The translations under genes were made by a program, and so were the position numbers. The notes beneath the pieces were generated by a model, which had not been told where the DNA came from, did no database searches, and saw only the letters and a program-made list of their open reading frames with translations. Positions 8,301-16,692 of a stretch of 33,070 nucleotides of DNA are shown here, in pieces (the first letter of the stretch is position 1; every line of letters begins with the position of its first letter). The DNA comes from Candidatus Latescibacterota bacterium (GTDB lineage Bacteria; Latescibacterota; UBA2968; UBA8231), in assembly GCA_009691525.1 (NCBI GenBank), contig SICG01000033.1:1-33070 (forward strand), in the 5' to 3' direction.

Positions 8301-11300
8301 CGACACCACCGGCAGCGCGGAGCAGTTGCGGGAAACCTTCGCCCGCTTCTACCCTCAGCGCGATCCTCAGGACCCCGAGGGAGACGGCTGGGAATACCGG
8401 GAGCACAGCGACGACTACAGCCGCATCAATGGCACCCAGGGCAACCGGGGCGACAGCGAAAGTCGCGACCGGCCGGACAGCGAGGACCTCAATAACGACG
8501 GGGTACTCAACACCCGCAACGATTATTACCACTACACCATCGACCTGGCCCGCGACGAACCGGTCCCCGGCACGCTGAGCAAGGGCTGGCGGCTGTTCCG
8601 GGTGCCCCTGTATGGAGAGGGGGTGCAAAAGGTGGGCAGTCCCGACTCCAGCCGTATCGAGGCGGCCCGCCTGGTGGTGGTCGACGGGGCCAACCGCGGG
8701 GCCAAGGTGGAAATCGCCCAGATGGAGGTGATCGGCAATGAATGGCAGGTGGTGGGCATAGATCCGCTCGAGGGCGGGTCGCCGGTGCACGAGGAAGAGA
8801 GTTTTGATGTGACGGTGATCGGCTCGGATCTGAACAGCACCTACAAGCCGCCGCCGGGTGTGAAGATCAGACGCAACCCCCAGACCCGCACCCGGGAGCG
8901 GGAGCAGTCGCTGGTACTGGACTATCACAATCTCGAGCCGCTGCACCAGGCCACCGCCACCCGGGTGCTCTCCCTGTCGCGGCCGGCCAACTACACCAAG
9001 TACACCCAACTGCGCATGTATGTGTACGGGGACGAGAAAGAGACCCGCTACGCCAGCGCCGATTCCAGCGACCTGGAATTCTTTCTGCGTTTTGGCGCCG
9101 ACAGCACCAACTATTACGAATTCGCCAGCCGGGTGTTTCCTGGCTGGGACCGCCGCAACGAGGTGGACATTGAACTGCCGGAGATGGCCAGGCTCAAACT
9201 GCAGGTGCCCCCGGGAGGCTTGCGCAAAGATGAGGTGCTCGATACCCTGATCGCCGATCCCCAGGTGCGCGATGGGGCCCCGGCCCACTACCGGATGCGC
9301 GGCAGTCCCTCGATGCAGCAGATCAAGCAGTTGAGCATGGGCTTGCGCAACCTGGGGTCCCGCCAGGCCTTTTCGGGTCAGGTATACACCGACGAGATGC
9401 GCCTGGACGGGGCGCGCAATGACGCCGGGCTGGCTGCCTATGCCAGAGTGAACGCCAAGCTGGCTGATTTTATGACCCTCGACGGTCAGGTGGAATGGCA
9501 AGGGGAGGATTTTCGCACCCTCAGCGCCACGGCAAGGGCCAACAGCGATCTCAACACCGGCCTGCAGACCTCGGCCAATATCAACCAGTTCCTGCCCGGC
9601 AGCTGGGGGTTTTCCATCCCCGTCAAGATGAGCCTCACCCGCAACGAAAGCCTGCCGCGTTTTGGCCCCAACGCCGATGTGGAACTGACCCAGGGGCAGA
9701 AGCAGGAACAGCGCAGCCAGACCACCAAACGTTTCTACGAGGTTTCGCTGAGCAAGAGGGCGAGCCAACGCTGGTTCGGGCGCTGGACCATCGACCAGGT
9801 CAACATGCGCCTGTCATCGACCCAGGAGCGCGGTTCCGATCCGGTCCGGCCCCTGCGGGAGTTGGATGCACACACCGCCAGTTTCTCCTACCAGATGCCC
9901 CTGCCCAAGCCCGGCTTGCCCCTGCTGGGCTGGCTGCCCGGGTTTATGCCAACCGGACTGCGGCAGCTGCGACTCAGCCCGCTGCCCACCACCCTGTCCT
10001 ATTCGGCCAACGTCAACCAGCAGCAGCAGGCCACCTTCCAGCGCACCGACGCCGATACCACCATCCAGGAGGATTTTGGCCTGCAGGAAACCTATACCAC
10101 CAAGTTGGCGCCCTTTGGCTTCATCAGCAGCGACTACAGCCTGCAGATCGAACGCGACCTGCGCAAGAAGCTGGCACCGGGAAAACTGAGCTTTGGCACC
10201 GAGGTGCAGCGGGTGCAGAAAGCCGACGTCAATTTTAACCCGCGGCTGCTCAAGTGGCTGGATCAGAATTATTCCTTCCAGGCCAACTACGAGGAGATCA
10301 ACGACCCGCGCCGGCGCCGGGCCCAGGTGCAGATCGACACCCTCACCGGCCTGCCTGTCAAGACCCGCGACATCAGCACCAAGAACAACCTCTCGGCCAG
10401 GCTCAATCTGAGGATACCGGCCATTCTCCAAGGGTTGGGGGCACCAGGAGTGAAGGGCAAGGGGGATGTGGCCATGCGCGGCAAGGGCGAAAAGGACAAA
10501 AAGAAGGAGATCGATGCGGCAGAAAAGCCCAAGGAGACCAAGGCTCCGGCAGCGGACGGAAACCCCTTTTTCCTGCGGCGCCTGCTCTATGCCAGCGGCG
10601 ATCACCTCGAGCCGCTCAACCTCACCTGGAGAGGGGGCACCGATAACCGCAGCTTTAATCTTGTCGACCGGCCTTCCATATGGTACCAGTTGGGATTGCG
10701 TGATAGCCTGGAGGTGGAAGCGGCGGGGTCCGGGCTCACCCAGCAGGACCAGGCCAGCCGCAACACCAATCTTGAGGCTGGCAGCGGGATGAAATTACCC
10801 TTGGGTGTAAGCGTCAAGGCCGACTTCCGCCAGCAGCTCACCAAGCGCAGCGGCAGCACCCAGAATCGTTTGCGGGTGGAGCAGCAGCAGGAATTTCCCA
10901 AGCTCAGTCTCAACTGGACCCGCGCCGACCGGCTGCCCTATGTGCGGAAGTTGATCAGCAGCGCCCAGGTGAACCTCTCCTACGAGCACAGCCAGAACAG
11001 CGAAGGTGAAGGGAACTTGGATCTGGGAAATCTGTTGAGGAGGGAACAATCCACCGAGGTCAAGATCTCCTGGTCGGGGCGTTGGAAAATCGGCCCCTCC
11101 ACCAAGGTGGAAGTATTCAATTCCCAGGGGGTGGACTACGATTATGAGACAGATGTGCGCGCCGACACCAGCGCCGGTGGTTTGCGGCCCTTGCGCGGCA
11201 GCGGCAGCCTCCAAAAGAAGGGCACCACCTTTGAGATCAGGCACACGCTCAAACCCCGCGGTCTGCCCCTCTTTGGCAAGCTGAAAAGCAACGTGGAGCT

Positions 11301-11535
11301 CAAAGTCGAATTCGGGCTGGAGGGCGAGAAAAAAGGCAGCGCCACCGGGGATGCAGCCCGGGCCACCATCGCCCAGACCAGCAGGATTAAACTGAACACC
11401 AGCGGCACCTACAAATTCAGCGAGAGCTTCCAGGGTCGGGCGCTGATCCGGCTGGAGAATAACCGCAACGAGCTTACCGACAAGACCCGCAAGATCCGCG
11501 AGGTCAGCCTGTCGGGGACGCTCTTGTTCCGGTGA
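5362..11535 (+). CDS. sprA: SprA/Sov-type type IX secretion system outer-membrane translocon
   Basis: SprA (Sov) is the giant barrel through which the type IX secretion system exports proteins across the outer membrane. This 2057-residue protein is within reach of the known range (about 2400 in Flavobacterium). It has a hydrophobic signal segment (WLALLSLPALVLAA, ~30-43). The N-terminal SprA-type motif LRINGERTITVAGKSEW lies near 185-201 and a second related module (VRLNGERLAQGTDYNVGFSG) near 650. The hallmark YIDDFEGSERPE lies near 803, and the DLNNDGVLNTRNDYYHYTID segment near 1041. The rest is alternating polar/hydrophobic strands to the end. A Lys-rich insertion (~1695-1735) interrupts the barrel region. 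The TTG at 5362 follows a G-rich ribosome site; ATG codons at 5383 and 5401 are alternatives, the last giving a shorter conventional signal peptide. No other T9SS gene (gldKLMN, porU, porV) is in the window. Confidence 0.85.
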   Translation: MPPLTSFMQASVPMRATSTSWLRAGCTGVWLALLSLPALVLAAPGLRPPPYSGPLAGLLSGGPGPASLNVAGQPLLSAPPPPGLMGSYAPFDQKRVQVDSAGVHYTPSVAGQPSGPELTLSLDEYLKLGYRYELGQLWQSQVRRTRRTLADQQQKQGGGRLQWTVPFPRTPRAVRKIIGEDGPTLRINGERTITVAGKSEWTDGEVQTLSGRASKFPALSMDQESKFSVEGKVGELINIRITQDTQNLGSAFSSGLGDQLANQIKLDYKGDEDAIFQEVQAGNTTLSLPGNRFVAFNQQHKGLFGIRAKGRMGPLSFTSIASHEKSKSNRKSFKGGALGDTLTLKDTDYLRNTYFYLDEIYRLRLRDFREVSQGTPSDYVAADAINQNSLEIYINDFNIINDLEQRAKAGVAWVEVNGPVDERSGFVERGTWQQLDPDKDYTLVPELGYIVLNRPVEDRYALAIKYRTVGSEGVPGNDYGDTQGDTLRLKLIKARDPRPDFPTWNLEWKNVYRVSNGYSEGKKFDRDKIEIQIYEEVAGREPQLSQGGRSLLQIMGLDERGKDPGSPPDRAVDSDYAGLDEFMGVLIFPDQTPFDPHSRYKGLQNTVPAIYNSQQQRERSEASRYQIKVLSRSGEQRINLGQVGIDPESVEVRLNGERLAQGTDYNVGFSGEITFLGTNAQAVGDPGADLEITYESEDLIGLGSQQKTLLGMRSEYEFWEGDGSIGSTLIYNNERSGERRVRVGNEPARTLVWDMDLKARFDAPLLTRAVDLMPRLKTVEKSEVNVQAEVAQSRPNLNTKGQGYIDDFEGSERPELLPVIRTRWTPASRPLGDDYGVEDRGRLNWYNPFDRVPRVEIWPGQEDQVDAQNDETDVLTLQLGPVQDGTRSWGGVMAAFTGGARDFSLSKFLDVWVRGESGLLQLDLGSITEDYLPDSRLKTEDLPLPGLNAGDGVVAAEEDVGLDGRTDEQELKYFLGLAGADTTGSAEQLRETFARFYPQRDPQDPEGDGWEYREHSDDYSRINGTQGNRGDSESRDRPDSEDLNNDGVLNTRNDYYHYTIDLARDEPVPGTLSKGWRLFRVPLYGEGVQKVGSPDSSRIEAARLVVVDGANRGAKVEIAQMEVIGNEWQVVGIDPLEGGSPVHEEESFDVTVIGSDLNSTYKPPPGVKIRRNPQTRTREREQSLVLDYHNLEPLHQATATRVLSLSRPANYTKYTQLRMYVYGDEKETRYASADSSDLEFFLRFGADSTNYYEFASRVFPGWDRRNEVDIELPEMARLKLQVPPGGLRKDEVLDTLIADPQVRDGAPAHYRMRGSPSMQQIKQLSMGLRNLGSRQAFSGQVYTDEMRLDGARNDAGLAAYARVNAKLADFMTLDGQVEWQGEDFRTLSATARANSDLNTGLQTSANINQFLPGSWGFSIPVKMSLTRNESLPRFGPNADVELTQGQKQEQRSQTTKRFYEVSLSKRASQRWFGRWTIDQVNMRLSSTQERGSDPVRPLRELDAHTASFSYQMPLPKPGLPLLGWLPGFMPTGLRQLRLSPLPTTLSYSANVNQQQQATFQRTDADTTIQEDFGLQETYTTKLAPFGFISSDYSLQIERDLRKKLAPGKLSFGTEVQRVQKADVNFNPRLLKWLDQNYSFQANYEEINDPRRRRAQVQIDTLTGLPVKTRDISTKNNLSARLNLRIPAILQGLGAPGVKGKGDVAMRGKGEKDKKKEIDAAEKPKETKAPAADGNPFFLRRLLYASGDHLEPLNLTWRGGTDNRSFNLVDRPSIWYQLGLRDSLEVEAAGSGLTQQDQASRNTNLEAGSGMKLPLGVSVKADFRQQLTKRSGSTQNRLRVEQQQEFPKLSLNWTRADRLPYVRKLISSAQVNLSYEHSQNSEGEGNLDLGNLLRREQSTEVKISWSGRWKIGPSTKVEVFNSQGVDYDYETDVRADTSAGGLRPLRGSGSLQKKGTTFEIRHTLKPRGLPLFGKLKSNVELKVEFGLEGEKKGSATGDAARATIAQTSRIKLNTSGTYKFSESFQGRALIRLENNRNELTDKTRKIREVSLSGTLLFR

Positions 11536-11580
11536 GCCGCCCGGGGCAGTTGCCTGGCGTGCGCCGAGGAGATATCTTCC

Positions 11581-11964
11581 ATGTTTAACCGCCAGGAACA
11601 ATTGGTTCTGCTCTTTATGGGCGCAGCGCTGCTGGCCGGCAGTGGTACCGCCCTGGTCGATCATTATCGCCCCGCCAGTCTGGAGGAGTTCCAGGTGATT
11701 CCCGAAGCGGCACCGGCACCACCGGTGCCTGCGGGGCCGGTGACCGGACCGCCCGCCGCTCCTGCGGCCGGCCCGGTGCAGCTCAACAGCGCCACTGCAG
11801 CCCAACTGCTTCAGCTTCCGGGCATCGGTCCCAAGACGGCCGCCCGCATCCTGAGTTACCGCCAGGAACACGGGTCTTTCAAAACCATTGCCGACCTGGT
11901 GCAGGTGCCCGGCATCGGCCCCCGCACCTTGGAGAGGCTGCGGACCCTGGTAGTGGTCGAATAG
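11581..11964 (+). CDS. comEA: ComEA-like membrane-anchored helix-hairpin-helix DNA-binding protein
   Basis: ComEA binds incoming double-stranded DNA in the periplasm during natural transformation. The 127-residue product has one N-terminal membrane segment (~7-26), a Pro/Ala linker (~40-65), then VQLNSATAAQLLQLPGIGPK and VQVPGIGPRTLERLRTL. These are the two helix-hairpin-helix motifs (PGIGP twice) of the ComEA C-terminal domain, with the usual LN-x-A-T/S-x2-[EQ]-L lead-in. GAGGAG (11566-11571) supports the ATG. It lies 45 bases after sprA and just before pilus-platform-like genes. Many FCB genomes carry general ComEA-domain proteins, so a role in transformation is likely but not certain. Confidence 0.82.
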   Translation: MFNRQEQLVLLFMGAALLAGSGTALVDHYRPASLEEFQVIPEAAPAPPVPAGPVTGPPAAPAAGPVQLNSATAAQLLQLPGIGPKTAARILSYRQEHGSFKTIADLVQVPGIGPRTLERLRTLVVVE

Positions 11965-11973
11965 AAAGTGTCC

Positions 11974-12891
11974 ATGTTCGGAGCGCACCAGAGGAAAGCC
12001 ACCGGCATCCACCTCGCCGCCCAGGCTCTGCACATCGTCGAGTTGACTCGCCACCGGGGCGAGGTCGTGCTCGACAACCTGGTGCGGGAAACCCTGCCCT
12101 TCGCCTGCACTGCCGCCCGACTGGCCGGCGACGAGCGCGAGGAGTTGGCCCGTTTCATCCGGAAGGTGGGGAAAGAGCGCCGCCTCAGCTATGTCAACCC
12201 CGGGGTGGCGCTGGGCGCCCATGCTTTCCTGCTCAAGCGTCTTACGTGGATCCACGGCAGCGATCAGCTCAACCGCGAGCACCTGAAATGGGAGGTCCAG
12301 CAGGTCCTCCCCGACCGTCTTTCCGAGTACGTGTTGGATTTTGCCAAGACCCCCCAGGGGTATTTCCTGGTGGCGGCCCGCAAACGAGCCGTTCAATTGT
12401 ATCGGGCCCTGTGCCGCAATGGGGGGCTGAGGCATCCGCTCTTCGATATCGGTCCCTTTGCCCTTTACAATGCGCTGGAGGCCAGCGGGAAGCTGGCCGG
12501 GGAAGAGATGGAAATCCTGGTTGACATCTCGCCGCCCGAAGCGCAGGTGCTGCTGCTCAATGCCGGCCAGCTCCAGGCCGTCAGCTGCTGCAATTGGGAG
12601 GGCGAAAGCCCAGCGATGCAACGACAGGCCCTGGTCGAGAGGGTGCAGCAGCTGGTCGAGGCCGAAAGCAGCAGGCGGCCTCCCAGCCGCCTGTGGTTGA
12701 GCGGCACCGCGGCGACCGACCCGGAATGGAAGGCCATCCTCAGCGACAAGGTGTCGGTGCCCATGGCGGTTTTTGATCCTTTTTCCGGAGTGAATGATTC
12801 GCCGCTGGAAGAAGGAGCTTCGCCGGCGGTGCGGGCCGCCTGTGCTGTGGCTGCCGGCCTGGCCTACCGCGGTTTGAGCGAAAACGACTGA
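11974..12891 (+). CDS. Divergent PilM-like actin-fold protein (type IV pilus/competence platform)
   Basis: PilM is the cytoplasmic actin-like protein that docks the type IV pilus inner-membrane platform by binding the PilN N-terminus. This 305-residue protein has no signal peptide or membrane segment. It begins GAHQRKATGIHLAAQALHIV, where a phosphate-1-like G-I-x-[LI] strand is expected. It continues with a PilM-like segment, NREHLKWEVQQVLPDRLSEY (compare the usual L-x-x-A-I-x-x-E-[AL]-x-x-x-[IL]-P), then YFLVAARKRAVQLYRAL, and later LYNALEA and MEILVDISPPEAQVLLLNAG, the second strand set. A late segment, SRLWLSGTAAT, fits the adenosine motif region. A GTG at 11968 is an alternative start. 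Its position between comEA and a PilN/PilO-like gene supports the call; sequence similarity alone is moderate. Confidence 0.6.
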   Translation: MFGAHQRKATGIHLAAQALHIVELTRHRGEVVLDNLVRETLPFACTAARLAGDEREELARFIRKVGKERRLSYVNPGVALGAHAFLLKRLTWIHGSDQLNREHLKWEVQQVLPDRLSEYVLDFAKTPQGYFLVAARKRAVQLYRALCRNGGLRHPLFDIGPFALYNALEASGKLAGEEMEILVDISPPEAQVLLLNAGQLQAVSCCNWEGESPAMQRQALVERVQQLVEAESSRRPPSRLWLSGTAATDPEWKAILSDKVSVPMAVFDPFSGVNDSPLEEGASPAVRAACAVAAGLAYRGLSEND

Positions 12892-12922
12892 GGGGCGGGC
12901 ATCCAGTCCGAGAAACCATATC

Positions 12923-13897
12923 ATGATCCGCATCCATCTGCAGCCGGCGCGTCGCCGCCTCTTACCGCTCTTGCTCCTGGGCCTGGGCGTCTTCCTGGTG
13001 AGCACCCTGGGTTTGGGTTATCTGACCCGCGAAGAACATCCCTCCTTGCCGCCGGAACTGGCGGGTCAGGTCCTGCCGCCGCCAGCACCGGTTCAGGCAC
13101 CTGCACCCGAGCCAGAGGCCAAGACCCCTGAGCCGCAGGTCGCTCAGCCTCCGGCCCCGGCAGTAGTTCCCGAGCCCAAGGCCTCGGCTCCTCCGCCTGC
13201 GGCAGAAGAAACCAAGCCGCTGCAGCGGGATGAGCCCAAGACGGTCCAAGCCACCGCGCAGCGACCGGCCCCGGCCAAACCGCCGGCCCCAGCGGCGGTG
13301 TTGCCATCGGCTGGCCCGCTCTGCCTGCGCATCCTGCAATTACACGAGCGCCTGCCCCCGGTGGTGCGCTGCTCGTCGCTGTCCGGCACCGCCGGGGGGG
13401 ATTATGTCATCGAGGGGACTATTCCCTCCGGGGACTTCCCTCAGCTCATCGCGCTGCTGGATGGGTTGCCGCGCTTGCCGGCGCGTCCGACGCTGTCGGG
13501 TGGGATGTCGGGCAGGAAAGAGGGAGATTATGCCTTCAATCTTCACGGGCAATTCCCGGCCGCCCCCCAAACCGCCCCCGCGCCACTGGAGGCAAGTCAG
13601 GCATCGGGGCTGTTCACCCAAGCGGCGACCTTGGCGCGCAAGACCCGGCTCGATTCGGTGCGGGTGGGCGCCCCGCTTTTCACCCCGGTGGGCAAGGGGG
13701 TGGTCCAGCAGCGCCAGAAGCTGTGGGCCACTGGCTCGTACCAACAGCTGAAGAGCTTTCTCGAGACCTTGGCTCGGCAGCAGCCGCAGTTGCGCCTGGA
13801 CGAAGTGATGCTGGTGCCCCTGTACAAGGGGGAGGCCCAGTGGAAACAGGCCCATTTCTACGCGGTGCTGAGCACGACGGTGCGGGCCGCGCGCTGA
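12923..13897 (+). CDS. PilN/PilO-like bitopic membrane protein with Pro/Ala-rich linker
   Basis: The 324-residue product has a short N-terminus MIRIHLQPARRR, resembling the PilN cytoplasmic peptide (INLLP) that binds PilM. One membrane helix follows (~13-32, LLPLLLLGLGVFLVSTLGLG), then a long Pro/Ala/Glu-rich stalk (~40-130). A periplasmic part (~135-324) contains two similar alpha/beta units (YVIEGTIPSGDFPQLIALLD and LWATGSYQQLKSFLETLARQ). Both match the G-x-[YF]-x-x-[FL]-x-x-[FL]-[LI] strand-helix pattern of PilN/PilO ferredoxin-like domains. This suggests one protein doing the job usually split between PilN and PilO. It follows the PilM-like gene by 31 bases. Homology is by pattern only; the proline stalk is unusual in length. 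Confidence 0.5.
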   Translation: MIRIHLQPARRRLLPLLLLGLGVFLVSTLGLGYLTREEHPSLPPELAGQVLPPPAPVQAPAPEPEAKTPEPQVAQPPAPAVVPEPKASAPPPAAEETKPLQRDEPKTVQATAQRPAPAKPPAPAAVLPSAGPLCLRILQLHERLPPVVRCSSLSGTAGGDYVIEGTIPSGDFPQLIALLDGLPRLPARPTLSGGMSGRKEGDYAFNLHGQFPAAPQTAPAPLEASQASGLFTQAATLARKTRLDSVRVGAPLFTPVGKGVVQQRQKLWATGSYQQLKSFLETLARQQPQLRLDEVMLVPLYKGEAQWKQAHFYAVLSTTVRAAR

Positions 13898-13906
13898 GGA
13901 GCGATC

Positions 13907-14389
13907 ATGGACGCAGCGATCTATCCGGGCAGTTTTGATCCCATTACCCACGGGCACCTCAATATCATCGAGCGCGCCCTGAGCATCTTCAGCCGGGTGG
14001 TGGTGCTGGTGGCGGTAAATCCGCAGAAAAGTTATCTGTTTTCCGCCGACGAAAAGGTGGAGATGATCCGCGAGGCCACCCAAGGGTGGCCCCGGATCGA
14101 GGTGGACCGCAGCGAGGGACTGCTGGTCGAATACGCGCGTAGCCGGCAGATCCACATCGCGGTCCGCGGCCTGCGCGCGGTTACCGATTTTGAGGGAGAG
14201 TTCGCCATGGCCCTGACCAATCGCACCCTGTGGCCCGAGATGGACACCGTGTTCCTGATGACCCGCGCCGACTATATGTACCTGAGTTCCTCGGTGGTGC
14301 GCCAAGTGGCCCAGCTGGGCGGGGATGTCAGCTCCTTTGTGCCCCCGGCAGTTGAGCGCCGGTTGCGGGCCAAATTCGGGCACGCCTGA
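13907..14389 (+). CDS. coaD: Phosphopantetheine adenylyltransferase
   Basis: CoaD transfers AMP from ATP to 4'-phosphopantetheine, the fourth step of coenzyme A synthesis. The 160-residue length is typical. The nucleotidyltransferase signature YPGSFDPITHGHLNIIERA (with the T/H-x-G-H motif) opens the protein. YLSSSVVRQVAQLGGDVSSF near residues 123-144 matches the conserved S-S-[ST]-x-V-[KR]-x-[IV]-x-x-x-G-G-[DN] motif. GAGGAG at 13896-13901 gives a strong ribosome site and overlaps the stop of the preceding gene. It lies 9 bases after the PilN/PilO-like gene, so a housekeeping enzyme shares a transcript with pilus-like genes. Confidence 0.95.
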   Translation: MDAAIYPGSFDPITHGHLNIIERALSIFSRVVVLVAVNPQKSYLFSADEKVEMIREATQGWPRIEVDRSEGLLVEYARSRQIHIAVRGLRAVTDFEGEFAMALTNRTLWPEMDTVFLMTRADYMYLSSSVVRQVAQLGGDVSSFVPPAVERRLRAKFGHA

Positions 14390-16514
<2,125 letters not shown>

Positions 16515-16518
16515 GGGC

Positions 16519-16692
16519 TCAGCGGCCCTTGGACTCAACCGGATCGATCTGGAGCAGATCGGGGGGGGCAGGGTGTGCGCCGCAATCATCGCAGTGCTGC
16601 CCTGGGTGAATCAGGGGGCGGATGAAGTACCACAGGGCCCACAGGCCGCAGCCGGTGCTTACCGCCACGGCGAGGAAGGTCTGCGCGTCCAT
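16519..16692 (-). CDS. Small FeoB-associated Cys-rich membrane protein
   Basis: The 57-residue product is MDAQTFLAVAVSTGCGLWAL followed by WYFIRPLIHPGQHCDDCGAH and a polar tail. It has one membrane helix with an embedded Cys (residues ~5-25) and a cytoplasmic-side C-D-D-C pair (34-37). This matches the layout of the small FeoB-associated Cys-rich proteins found after feoB in many bacteria. Its ATG (16692-16690) directly abuts the feoB stop TAA (TAAATG), so translation is probably coupled. These proteins are thought to assist FeoB, perhaps by binding metal or as a FeoC-like partner. It is convergent with dprA, with a 4-base gap. Confidence 0.8.
   Translation of the reverse strand: MDAQTFLAVAVSTGCGLWALWYFIRPLIHPGQHCDDCGAHPAPPDLLQIDPVESKGR

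Noticed and set aside
7429-9768. 779-codon open frame on the minus strand inside sprA
   Set aside because: It mirrors a GC-rich coding strand, its translation is low-complexity and without recognisable domains, and sprA on the plus strand is well supported.
10795-13005. 736-codon minus-strand frame across the end of sprA, comEA and the PilM-like gene
   Set aside because: It spans three good plus-strand genes and gives no coherent protein.
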